Below, one piece after another: positions 1 through 11,300 of a DNA stretch of 64,000 bases. The translations under genes and the position numbers were made by a program. The notes under the pieces are model-generated. The model saw nothing but the letters and a program-made list of their open reading frames with translations. It ran no database searches and was not told the origin of the DNA. This stretch comes from Pholis gunnellus. Its lineage: Eukaryota > Chordata > Actinopteri > Perciformes > Pholidae. The number at the start of each line of letters is the position of its first letter. The first letter of the stretch is position 1. The stretch lies in assembly GCA_910591455.2 (NCBI GenBank), contig OU342820.1, forward strand, positions 5,965,963 through 6,029,962. Direction: 5' to 3'.

Positions 1-520
1 ATTTCTATTAAATTCATTGTAAAAAATATTGTATGAGCTGTAAAAAACAAAAAACAAACAGCATTTCCCAGAGAATGAGATTTTGTACACCATTGTAAAT
101 TTATGATGCAATTTACTTCTAGCACCACGGAGAAAAGTCAACACACATCTCACATCCCTGCCTCTTTTCGGGAGCAGACTTCCAGCAGCAATACATTTCC
201 ATTAGCGACCAATACGACAGACTAACTTTCTCATTGGGCTCCTGAAAACAAGCAGCTCGCAATGTGACGAAAACAGCTTGTGGTGAGCATCCAGAAAACA
301 AAACTCACTGCCGGTCTGGTAATAACCTATCTCAGTGATCTGTCCGTTCTTATCAGCCCCTCCCTCTTGCCTGCCCCCCCCCCCCCCCCCCCCCCCCTCC
401 TTCTGCTCTGGGCTGTTAAAGCGATCGGTCTGGTTAATGCCCTCTCCTAAATGAGCTTTGATCTCATTAGCGCGACACAAAGCCTCTTTACTGCCAACGA
501 TAGGACAAATCGGCTCTCCG

Positions 521-551
<31 letters not shown>

Positions 552-2783
552 CGGGCCGAGAGAGTTATAAACTGTACTCGCACTGTATCAGAGTGGTCCG
601 CAGCACTGCCTCAAGGGGAAGCATCATACTACGTAGAGCGGGACGACAATAAAAACAGACGAGACAAGACGTATACGAGGAGGAAGACAAGAGGCGCTGG
701 GGAACAGAAGGGATGGATAGATTTGAGTGATGGGAGCTGGACGGAGAAAGGGAAAGATAATCAAAGATGCCCCCCCCCCCCCCGTCATCTTTGATGGGAC
801 AGCAGAGAGAGAGAGAGAGGGAGAGAGAGAGGATGGGGGGGGGGGGGGGGGTGGGCACACTGGAAGCCTGTGAACCAGGAGTCAATTAGCAATCTGGAAA
901 TATGCTTGGGGGAGATATCAGAGGGCAGCTAGAGGGGAGCAGGGGGGGGAGGGGAGCAACAAAAGGGAGAGAAGGCGGCACTCTCGTTTATTATTACAGT
1001 CCTGATTTACAGTCCGCTCAATGGGAACACGATGGTAACAGTTGGGGCGAGTTCAGTAGTGGGAGCATCCTCACCCAGAGACCGTGACTGCATCAGCCCT
1101 CAATGTCATTTACCCCATTTTTTCCATTTACCTTTTGCATTAAGTGTTTTTAAGAACAATTCATCACTCAGGGCCTATCCCCCTGCTTATCTCCCCCCCC
1201 CCACACCCCCACCCCCAAAGTGACGGTGTCATTCCTGCCATCCGTCACTTTCCTCTCACCCTTTATCACGAGTCCCCTCCTTTCTGTCCGCTCTCTCCTG
1301 GTTTCCATACGTTCTTACTCCCTACAGCTAGGACACATCTGTCCGAGGGAAATTTCTCTCTTGTAATACACCCAAATATTGTCAAAACCCCACTCTTTGT
1401 CCTCCACCGCCTTTCTCTCTTCCTATGTGCATGCAGTGATCGCCCCCCCCCCCCCCCCCCCCCCCTTTCACATCTCCGCTCCTCTACTCCATCCTATTTC
1501 CATCCTGACCCCTGCTGCCCGGCGATCAATACAACTGATGGGCAGAGAGAATCCCAATGCCACGCTGCTCATTGTCACATCATCTTCGCCGGCGGGCTGT
1601 AACCTCCCCACCCCCCTCATCATCAGCATCCATCCTCTTATGACGCTCGCGGCATCACGCGGGACCTTTTTGTCACTGCAGCAGGTCAGCCGCTCAGTTG
1701 AAGTATTTTACCAGCTCCTCTGGATTGAATTACCTGCATCCGCGTGCCCTTTGACTACCGTTGGTGCCGTTTCCCTGGACTAAACCGGCAGATGTAAAAA
1801 CAAAAAAAACATCCTGTATGCTGTTGGATAATAAGACACTTCAAAGCATGTGTGCGTAGGTGTAAGAATGATAGTGCAGTGCATTTATGAGAGGGAGAGG
1901 GATAAATAGTAATAGATCCAGGGAGAGCAAGCAAGAGCGGCAGTTCCCTGGTTTACTGTAATATGCACAGATCGGTCCGGCAGAGGCAGGAATGGCTGCT
2001 GATGGCAGCCGAGTCATGAAAGCAGGGGAGACCCGGGTTAAGGAGGGCCCCCCCCTCGAGCCCCCTTGCTCCTTCAGCCACCCACCAAAAGGCTGTTCTT
2101 TGTCTTTCAATGTGGTGACCCCTCCCCCAATCCCTGTCTGCCTCTCTCTCTCTTAACACCTAGCGACAATCAAGGGAGGGGGGGGGGCGATAGGGGGGGC
2201 GATAAATGGCACATACGGTGTGTATCAGGATTTGATGCCATGACTCACTGTAAATGTTCATCATCCATCATAAGTCTGAGTGATTTCATCCACGTGAACA
2301 AAAAGAAAAGGGAAGAGTGTGAGAAAGCACTGGTTTACTTTGCGTACGCCATGCAGGCATGATGAATGGCTCTCATCTGTGTGCTGTGTGCTGCTGCCTG
2401 TCACAGCAATGGAGCCTGTATCATATTACCTTTGTCTGGCTTGGTCATGCTCCCTCACCGAGCAGCTCCAGGAGCACAGCTCCAGCATTTCAGCAAGCCA
2501 CCTTTTACTAGGTTTTTAAAAAAAAATGTAATTCATAAATCTCTCATTTGGTGTCAGGAAAATGATTTTCTATTTGCTGCAATGATACATGATTACGTTG
2601 TAGATGAGGGGGGAAAAAGGGGGCCTGTCAAAACATACTCATCATTCCCTGCTGATGCTTGAGAACAAAAGCTTTTACTGAAGAAGAAGAAGAAGAAGAA
2701 GAATAAGAGAGGATGATACTTTGCTGCACACACACGAAGCAGTGATGGAAACTTAACGCTACAGATGTACTGTACATTCTTAC
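1..2783 (-). other. rbfox2: Intron 1 of the RBFOX-family gene (partial), simple-sequence rich
   Basis: This stretch follows the splice donor of the minus-strand first coding exon and runs off the left edge. I see no second exon in it. It holds unusually long homopolymer C or G runs (374-397, about 770-784, about 836-851, 443-465 past position 1000, i.e. 1443-1465), GA tracts (525-551, about 805-830) and a GAA tract near 2682-2702. Between these it is non-repetitive sequence with no clear coding potential; open frames here are low-complexity shadows. Confidence 0.55.
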
Positions 2784-2978
2784 CTGTCCAATGTCACCAA
2801 CAACAGCCCCGGTCCCGTCTATCCTCGGTCTTTTGCACTCCGCCTCGGCTAAGTCGGTGAGCACAGCGGCTGTCTGAGCGTCGGGCTCCGGGTCCCCTCG
2901 CTTCATCGCGCGGACAGCTGCTGGACCCCCGGCCGCGTTCGCGAGGGGTCCGGCTGCCGTATCAATGTCTCTTTCCAT
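2784..2978 (-). CDS. rbfox2: First coding exon of RBFOX-family RNA-binding splicing regulator, best match RBFOX2 (partial gene)
   Basis: RBFOX2 binds UGCAUG elements and controls alternative splicing in the nucleus. Only the first 65 codons are here. The peptide has an alanine/glycine-rich start, then AMKRGDPEPD, then an acidic stretch and the basic CKRPRID motif, and ends GDIGQ directly before a GTAAGA donor in phase 0. Human RBFOX2 long isoforms have the same arrangement (short Ala/Gly-rich leader, MKRE, acidic segment, SKRPR, Gly-rich end), while RBFOX1 and RBFOX3 starts that I know differ. The start at 2978 gives a 24-residue leader before MKR, close to the human length; in-frame ATGs up to 3050 are alternatives. 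The RNA recognition motif would lie off the left edge. Position beside an EMP/GSG1/TCF20 group fits the human 22q/16p paralogon. The identification rests on one short exon. Confidence 0.6.
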
Positions 2979-3780
2979 TATTCCCCGACTAACGGGCAGC
3001 ATTATGGAGGCGACGTCGGTCGACATTAACATCGGACGGCAGACAGTCACCAGTCAAAAAGTCTTGTTTGTAGCTTTGCCTTCCCCGTGTGACTCGTCCA
3101 CAGCTCGATATTTCACAATGGATTCGTCTTTTTTCCCAGAAAGCGTAGACGGACAGTACAGAACTGGTTCACATCAATAACGGCAGCTGGTACTGTTTAT
3201 TGTCTAACTTGGCGTTGGCTATTCCAGGCAGAACATTATTCCAGGGTTCTGGACAAAGCCCGTTAAGTTGCAGCTCTTTTCCCCTTTCCCAAAGAAAGTA
3301 AAAAAACGAGGCCGAACGGTTGACCCGTTTCAATAAAGATCAAACGTCCGTCTCTTGGATGCCTGACGAGCTAATTAGCTAGCTAACATCAGCTAGCGTG
3401 CTAGCATTACATTCCGCTAGCTCTCCTTATAAATGTGGCTCACTCTCGCTGCCAGTAATAGGAAACGTTGGAAATGAGCTTCGCGTAATACTTCTCCGTC
3501 GGACAGGCGGTCCTCTCTGCTCTGTCTCTAGAATGTGCGTTTGCCTTAAAGCCCTCTCTGTTGTTCCTACCAGCCTCCCCCTTGATTCCGGTCCCTTCTT
3601 ATCACACCGTCCGTCCCCTCGCCGTGGTCTGCTATGGATGCGTCTTGGCGTGCGGACTTGGCTGCAGACGAACACGATTTCCTCTGGTGTGAGTCCCGGT
3701 TTGGTGTGACTCGTAGCGTGGAGGGAGCGCTGATCTGCGGTCAGATTTGTCTACGGGCGCCGGGATCGGAGGGAGAGGAG
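2979..3780 (-). promoter_or_regulatory. rbfox2: CpG-rich 5' UTR / promoter region of the RBFOX-family gene
   Basis: The sequence upstream of the RBFOX-like exon on the minus strand is clearly richer in G+C and CpG than its surroundings, as expected for a broadly expressed gene. No TATA box is obvious. On the plus strand an open stretch from 3634 ends at a GAG/GTGAGG donor-like site near 3786; it could mark a divergent transcript from the same island, but nothing confirms that it is coding. Confidence 0.45.
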
Positions 3781-4343
3781 AGCGAGGTGAGGTGGGCTGG
3801 TCTGAGGTCTGCCTTTCCGCCGTCTCCTTCTCCTTCTCCTTTTCTTTTTTTTTCCTTAATTCCCACCGCCACCACCAGAGCTCCCCCTCCTCCTTCATCC
3901 TCACGTACTTCAATATGTAACCGAATTAGAATGAAAATGTTACTATTTTGCTGCTCACAGTAATGACCGTAATGCCAGTATGACAGTAATGCCAAAACAA
4001 TTTCTACTATTTTTGTTTCAAAACAGTAAAAGAATGAAATACATGGGAAAAAAATGCAAGATGGAAAAACGTCTTATATAAAGTAGGTTATATTAAATAA
4101 GGCTACATTTTACCACAGTACTCATAAATAATGTACGTTGTATAAATAAGCAGATGAGTTATACATGCAGAATCATAACACTATATTAATCTCCGGTGTG
4201 GCTTGTCAGATATGGAAATGATTTAATGTATTTGCATGAGAGTGTAAATGATTACATTCTTCAGACATCTGTAAATCATATTCAGGTAATAAATTCAATC
4301 ACATTTGTAGTTGTATGTGTGTTTTTGGAGCATGGGCAACTAC

Positions 4344-4387
4344 ACTTTTGGTTATTTATTTTTCAGTATGAATAAATAACCAAAAGT
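4344..4387. repeat. Perfect 17-bp inverted repeat (stem-loop)
   Basis: Arms 4344-4360 and 4371-4387 are exact reverse complements (ACTTTTGGTTATTTATT) around a 10-base loop. It may be a remnant of a palindromic mobile element; no flanking target duplication was recognised. Confidence 0.7.
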
Positions 4388-4894
4388 TTTCAAGACGGAA
4401 ATAAAATACAATATAAGAAATTAATAAAATAAAAGAGCAGCAAGCCGCCTCCTGCAAACTCTGGTTTGATTATTTTGAGGGAATGAAATACAGTACAGTC
4501 GTGTTTTTTAATGTGTTTGCGCCCCCTGGTGGGTCCTATATGACACAGCGTCTGAAGGGAGGGGCATTTACATCCCGGGGGGGGGGATTACTACTCTCTA
4601 GTGAAATAGTTGTCATATAATTCATACAGAAGCAACACTAATCAAATACGTCTGCTGTTGTGTAGAAAGGTTTATAGTGGAAAAATGCAATAACAGAGAG
4701 GGGGGATATATCATGAAGAGAAATACTGCGTTGTTGCTGTCACACACACACACACACACTTAAGTGATAAAACCTGCACTGAATCCTCACTTCACCTGCC
4801 TGCCTCCGAAAAGATGATTGCTGTCACTTTAGGCCAGCCTCCTGTGTGAAAATGTGTGTGTTTGTGTGTGCGTATGAGCAGCTGAGTGTATTAA

Positions 4895-4895
<1 letters not shown>

Positions 4896-4953
<58 letters not shown>
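4896..4953. repeat. (TG)n microsatellite
   Basis: About 29 uninterrupted TG units. Translated products of either strand (Cys-Val or Thr-His runs) are artefacts. Confidence 0.95.
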
Positions 4954-4955
<2 letters not shown>

Positions 4956-6006
4956 TCTTCCTCTCCCTCTGAATCGCTCACTCTATCAACCTCTGTCTCT
5001 CTCCCGCTACCTGTCCCTCCGCCACCCACTGAACCCGCAATGATGGACGGCAGTGGGGTCACGTCACACGGCCGCCTGTTTCACTGACGGAGGCAGAAGC
5101 CATTACTCTCTTTTACACAGCCACAGGCCTCACGGGTCATGAAAAAAGATAGTGGTGGTGAAAAATACACCTCAGTGTACTGCAGGAACACCTGTGTCTT
5201 TCTACAATTCCTGTAGTCTTCACATTGCACACTTTAACAGTATGCATGGTAGCATAGTATGTCCTTTCGGTTTCGTTTTGCAGAGTTAATCAGTGTTTCT
5301 TTGTTCACGGCAGCAGACTGTGCAGCAGGGAAGAACACGTTTCTTTCTTTTATTTCATCAATGTTTAGTTAAGAGCATGCTAAGTCACGCATCTGATTGT
5401 GAACTTGTGATGTTGGGGTGTAGACGGATAAAACAAGGAACTTGAAGATGCTACCTTGGGCTCTGGTAAATTGTGTTGAGCATATCTTTACATATAGACA
5501 CGTTTATTTGAGGGAATAATCAGCAGATTCATCTTAAGAGTTGCAGCACTGTTTTGCTGATTTCAGATTGAGAGTGTTTTCGAGGTTTGTCATTTCACTT
5601 CCCATACGTCTTGATTACACATTTGATCACATCACTGTTTGTGGTTGAACAAACCTGTTTATGTGTGAACTGCCAACACATTCACCCCACATTATTGAGG
5701 TGTGAGCATGACTCTGTGTCATGCTCATTGGGCAAAACCACCGCTGAAACAAAAACCTGCATCTTCAACTATTTACACTGACAGACGAAATGTATATAGT
5801 AATGTAAAAAAAAAAAGTTGTCAATTCAAAAATTGGCAGAGCGATATGAACATTAACTACACATTATCTTTGATATAAATTAATTCTGTCTATACAGTAT
5901 ATCCAATGCCTGTATTTGTGTGTGTGTCTAGGTCATTCCCTCAGGTTGTGGCATGTTGTTTAATTGTGTATCTTTTATTTTTGTATTGTTCATTTTGAGA
6001 AGTCAT

Positions 6007-6735
6007 CAGAATCAGAACAGTTTATTGCCAAGGAAGTTTGCACCTTCAAGGAATTTGTCATGGCGGGTGGTGCATAACATTTAACAATAAACAATAAATT
6101 GGGAAATTGTCCTGGGGATGTCAGAGTCAGTGGGGGTCCCGGGCTTCGTTAAAGAGCCCGACTGACGATGTGAAGAAACTGTTCGTGCGGCGTGAGGTCT
6201 TGGTCCTGATGGGCCGCAGCCTCCTGCCAGATGGAAGGGCCACGAACAGTTTGTGTCCAGGGTGAGAGGGGTCGGCTACAATCTTTCTTGCTCGCTTCAG
6301 GGTCCTCGAAGCGAACAAGTCCTGGAGGGACGGCAGATTGCAGCCAATCACCCTCTCAGCAGAGCGAATGATGCTGCAGCAGTTCTGCCCTTGTCCTTGG
6401 CTGTGGCTGCAGCGTACCAGACCGTGATGGAGGAGCAGAGGATGGACTCAATGATGGCTGTGGAGAAGTGCACCATCATTGACTTTGGCAGGTTGAATTT
6501 CTTCAGCTGCCTCAGGAAGTACGCCCTCTGCTGAGCCTGCTTGGTGATGGAGCTGATGTTCTGCTCCTACTTGAGGTCCTGGGTTATGGTGGAGGTCCAG
6601 GAAGAGGAAGGACTCCACAGTGTCGACACAGTGTCAGTGGTAGGGGCTGGTGGGGCTACGTTCTTCCTGAAATCCACAACCATCTCCACTGTCTTTAGAG
6701 CGTTGAGCTCTAAGTTGTTCAGATCAAGCTCCTTA
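6007..6735 (-). mobile_element. 5'-truncated, decayed non-LTR retrotransposon (L2-type LINE), reverse transcriptase C-terminus and 3' tail
   Basis: Read on the minus strand, frame fragments give typical ends of fish LINE reverse transcriptases: LNALKTVEMVVDFRKN near 6690, then a segment containing PGHKLFVALPSGRR and IRTKTSRRTNSFF near 6170-6270. The element ends with the usual 3' tail of this group, which on the plus strand appears as gaatcagaacagtttattgc. Frameshifts and stops separate the pieces, so it is dead. No 5' half is present. Confidence 0.75.
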
Positions 6736-6744
6736 AGATCTAGT

Positions 6745-6935
6745 ATTGCAGAGTTGTATGTATATATTAAATGTTTTGGCGCTTTGAGCAACACTATGTG
6801 TGCCGGCCATATAGTCCCTTTATATTGTAGATAAGGCAGACATCTCTACGGCCGATATCCCCAACACTAGGCAACTCACGCCTAAACAATCTAAATTGAT
6901 TAACACTACAGGTAAAAGGAAAAATATGTATATTT
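6745..6935 (+). mobile_element. Solo arm of a foldback/MITE family also present at 40.36-41.01 kb
   Basis: The segment shares recognisable blocks with the right arm of the later palindromic element: ttttggcgctttgagcaac, a block like atatagtccctttatattg, aaggcagacatctc, and acaatctaaattgat. It is a diverged single arm lacking the inverted partner. Confidence 0.55.
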
Positions 6936-7109
6936 GATTTTGGGGTTAAATGTCAGATGGACGCGTAAGTATTTCATTCTCCCTCTCCCTCTCTCTTTGT
7001 AAAGCAGAAATATATGTGTATCTGTACTACTCCTCACACAGGGTATGGATAGATGAGAGGTAATGTGAGTGAGATGACTTTAAACATGTTTCACAGAATT
7101 ATGTAACGT

Positions 7110-7312
7110 GCATTATTATTAGGTGGGCTGAAGAGCCTTCCTCTTGTCTCCCCATTAAAGGGTTTTTTGGGGGGAGTTTTTCCTGTCCCAATGTGAGGGT
7201 TCCGGAACAGAGGATGTCGTATGTGTACAGATTGTAAATCCCTCTGAGGCAAATTTATAACTTGTGATTTTGGGCAATACAAACAAATAAATTGAATTGA
7301 ATTGAATTCACG
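7110..7312 (+). mobile_element. Retroposon 3' fragment ending in (ATTGA)n
   Basis: The block around tgtacagattgtaaatccc and ttgtgattttgggcaatac, followed by an attgaattgaattgaatt tail, recurs in the opposite orientation at 14083-14265. The tail structure is that of L2/CR1-type LINEs or SINEs that use them. No coding part is left. Confidence 0.6.
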
Positions 7313-7423
7313 AGGAGAAAATGTGAATCAACAAAGCCAGGAGGAGAGAATTTGCATGAAGGTAGCCTACTTGTCCCTGAGATACAACTTTTTTATACAT
7401 CCGGTTGAATAGTGTACCTAAAT

Positions 7424-7424
<1 letters not shown>

Positions 7425-7467
<43 letters not shown>
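7425..7467. repeat. (TG)n microsatellite
   Basis: About 21 TG units, about 430 bp upstream of the first tetraspanin duplicate. The duplicated block starts to its right, so it is not shared with copy 2. Confidence 0.95.
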
Positions 7468-7469
<2 letters not shown>

Positions 7470-7851
7470 CGAGGTAAAGAGAGAGGGAGGGAGAGATGCA
7501 TACAGAGAATTTCCTGTGTTTTCTGTTTCCTTTCTTTGTTCGAAAGCGGGGATTTAAGTTTCACATTTACAAGAGTCCAAAAATGTTCAAATACATTATA
7601 TTTCTGTGTGATAAACAATTGCAATGGCCTGTTCAGTTTGACTTAGCGTTTGTCTCAAAATTATTTCGATGTATCATCAAATCAGTTTGAAAATCACACA
7701 TGGACCGACATTAACTGACATTTATTGCTTCACAAAATGAACTGCCCTTAACATCCCGTAGCTTTCGTTTTCCTAAAGTTTCATTCTTCCTCTCAAATTC
7801 ATCTGGGCCCGCCTCCTCTGGACGCCACCGCCTGCTGATTTGGTGTCACGC

Positions 7852-7960
7852 GGCGTCAGTCACGCCTCGCAGCCAATGAATTGATCGAACCGAGTCAAAG
7901 GGGCGGGGCGTGACTGTACATGAAGCTCAGCAGTGAGAAACCTGTGGCAGTTTTTTCTTC
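7852..7960 (+). promoter_or_regulatory. Core promoter of CD9-type tetraspanin copy 1 (CCAAT plus GC box)
   Basis: Left edge of the segmental duplication. A CCAAT box lies at 7873-7877 and a GC box (gggcggggcg) at 7901-7910, with no TATA. The noncoding first exon probably starts near 7930-7960 and ends at a GTATTT donor at 8009. The equivalent block before copy 2 is at 19180-19275. Confidence 0.6.
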
Positions 7961-8307
7961 ACACTGACTGCTGGAGGAGCGGAAACGCAAACGCCTGCAT
8001 CACATTAAGGTATTTATTTAATGTAGCTGTTAACGTCGTGGTTAGCGTGGCTTCCATTTAGCTTTAACACCAATTTAGAGAGAAAGAGCGCCTTTACCAC
8101 GATTAAACGTGTTAACAGTTGCTTAATACGACGTCTGCATGTCAAATGTAACCCTAAAGAGGTTGTACCATGTGAGTACACACGTGTATATTTAACATAC
8201 GTATAGCGGACTATAGGGACATGAAGTGACGAGGCCGCCTAATCCGTTTACTACACCTTTACAGACGTCACAAGTACACGCAGCAAAACACCCCGCTGCT
8301 CCTCATC

Positions 8308-11300
8308 ATGGCACTGGATGGATGTGGCCTCGTCTGCAAATACACCCTCATCATATTCAACCTCATCTTTGCGGTAAGTCTGTCAAATCATAATACTGCG
8401 TTTTGAAGGAAAACTAAAAATATTTCTTACTTGACTTGGCCTATGTATTTTTTAAATTTTTTAAATATATCTTATGGGGGGAAAGCCGAATAGTTTGCAG
8501 GTGTTTTTTTTTTGTTGTTGGCAAAATTAAAAGTTGTTCGTCTAGTTTAGCAGGCTGCTGCTTGGCTCCCATTAGGTTTCGTTTCTGTTGAACTCCAGCT
8601 CAGGTTACCAGTTATTTTCAATTACATCTATCTATGCTTAATTATATATTATCCCCCCCACACACAGACACTTGTGACACTTTCCTGCTTTTATGTACTT
8701 CTTCTTTTTGTCAACTGTGGCGTTGCGTTCCAGTGTATTATTGTCGTTTGACTGTCCCACAGTTCTGCACTCTGTCATCTCAAAGCCTTTTGTTTGTCTT
8801 TTTACCTTCGTGCCACCTGTTTATTCAACATGGTGTGAATAAACACCACATCTGACTCAACCATGTACCCAACATTACAGGTTTAAAGATGTAAAAAAAA
8901 AAACCGCGTAGCCAGGATATTTAACTGCACGTTGAGAATGGGGTTTTAATTGGTTATTTCTGTGTTTCGGCAGTTGGTGGGGTTTGCCTTCTTGGGTCTC
9001 GGCCTGTGGCTGAGGTTCAGCGATGGCACCAGAGGCATCTTTGAAATAGAGGCCCTCAACTCGAGTGCATTTGTGATGGGTCAGTACCTTTTTTTTGTTT
9101 ACGCAAATTTGTATCATTTGTAAAATAACCGCACGAGGATATTTTGCCTCTGACACGCATTTCGATCACATATCTGTGTTTCTCTCTTTGTGTTTTTATC
9201 AGCTGTGACTGTCCTGATAGCTCTCGGCTCAGTGATGCTGATCGTGGTGGTGTTCGGAGACTACGGCGCCTGCAATCAGAAAAGATGTGCTCTGCAAGTG
9301 GTGAGACGTCTTCGCACGCTAACTTCCTTGTAATGTGGGGCAACGGCCACGTTTTTTTCTTTTTTTTCTTTTGTGTGATTACAACAGCCTGCCGAACACA
9401 ATGCACACACTGTTACTAGTGCGGAACGACTTCAAACATGACGGACAAAATAATAGAAACTCCAAATGGGACAAATTGCCTCAGGAAAAGTTTTACAGAA
9501 CCAGGAAATAGAGCGCCAGTGATCGCTCTCCGTTCTATAGTCACTTAATTACTGTAAAGTCAACCAGGCCCAGGCTTCCATTGAAAATGTACACATTTTA
9601 TATTTGTCATACGTGCAGTGTTGAACGAGCTTTTCCAAAAGCTTCTCTGCACGAGAGCCAAATCATTGAAATTCCTCTCACTTAATGGTGGTGTTGCTGC
9701 TGTGCTGCTTCTGCCTCCTGATCAACAGACTGGTTAAATGTCAGACAGCTAAAGATTTATTAGCGGGGGAGAAATGGTAACATGTTTTATTTATTTATTT
9801 ATTTTGCTTCATTACTCACAGACTACTTGAAACACACTAGTCATCTTTAGATAGAAGAACAATATATATGTCCACTAATTGTTATACTATTGATATATTT
9901 TAATGAATGAGGACAAGACTATAATGTTAGATTAATTCATTTGAAGTGCAATTCATTTCATTGTGGTAACAGTGGTTGGGGGGCAATTGGAACATGGATA
10001 TAGCAGCCGTGATAGAATCGCGTATGCTTTCTAACAACAACTGTATGACCAGAGGTTGTTCATATTTTCTAATTCTGCTTAAAATGATCTCATGCTCGTA
10101 CTTCAGTATCAGCAGTAAAACGACGGGAGGGAGGAACGGGGAATGTAAACAAAAGATACTTTTGTGACTCGTATATCTGTTTCTGCACTTTTGACCTTGG
10201 CCTTGATTTGGCACTCCTCAATCCTCCTTTCTGTGACCGACACATTTTATGCACAAAGACCGAGTCTGTTGTGCAACACTACATCAAATAGAATAATAAT
10301 GAAACAGTTGGGGTTACAGTGCGTTGCAATGTACAGAGATATGTTCAAATATCTTTGATGACTGCCTTAGTGTTTTCCCTCTGACTTCCTGTTTTCTGGT
10401 TTTATCTCATAGTCCCGTCTCAGCGGTTCATTAGTGAAGCTCGAAAGGAATTCCTGAACCGTGACACCGCACAAAGGCGGCAGGCGGAGAGGGTTTTATG
10501 TGCTGTGGGAGGAAACAGGCTGACACGGTTGAAAACTCTGATTTAGAGAATATAAAGCAGATTTCAGGCATAAGGCAACTAATAGATAGGGAATTCACTT
10601 TTATCCGCACGTTTTAAGTGTATCGTCCTGAAAAGCTCTAAATCATTACTTACTGCTCTTAACAAGAGTTTATTAGTTAAATAATGTCGTGACATGAATA
10701 GATTACGTCCACATTTTTTACAAGAGGCACCAAAAGTTGAAAATATTGCTCTTTATAGTATTTTCTATGTTGTGCGTTCTTCCCACTGGTTAAAACAAAA
10801 CACATGCATACAGTTGCATATCCTTGTTGTGATGCACATGCATAGAGAAAATGGTGTGTTATGTTGTTGGGTTATTTGTTTCTTATCACTTCATTAAAAT
10901 GAGATTTTCTAATCCGGTTTCTTTACCTCCCCTCCTCCTTTCAGTTCTCCGTCCTTCTGACCATTCTGGCGGTGGCTGTGGTTGCTGTCGGAGTGGTTGG
11001 TTATTCCAATAAAGATGCGGTAAGAATGAAATGAAAAAGAAGTGGAGGAACACAAAGAATAGTCAAAGATGTAATCATAAATACTCCATATTTACTGTCA
11101 TGATAATATGTTTTCATTTGTATTATTAAGGTTGGAGAGAATATTGTGGAGTTTTACGTCAGCATGTATACTCTGTATGTGACTGGCGGAGGAGACCCGG
11201 TCATTGGTGCCACTCTCACATTCATCCACAGTATGGTAAGCACAAAACCGTTTTGCCTTAATGCGTTGTGTGACTACTGACGACACCGAATGGAAAAGTG

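Larger units (their letters stand above)
3900..6000. other. AT-rich intergenic stretch without genes
   Basis: No exon-like open frame with splice sites was found. It contains a CA tract (4741-4760), a long GT tract (4896-4953), a short G run near 4579 and a perfect 17-bp stem-loop (4344-4387). The rest is unremarkable AT-rich sequence. Confidence 0.5.

Noticed and set aside
1144..1783. Two overlapping plus-strand open frames of 134-152 codons
   Set aside because: They are built on C runs and pyrimidine-rich sequence, give proline/histidine low-complexity peptides, and match no family.
4829..5062. Open frames encoding Cys-Val or Thr-His runs
   Set aside because: Direct translation of a TG/CA microsatellite; the same applies to frames at 7418, 39713, 42807, 55196, 56954 and 59379.
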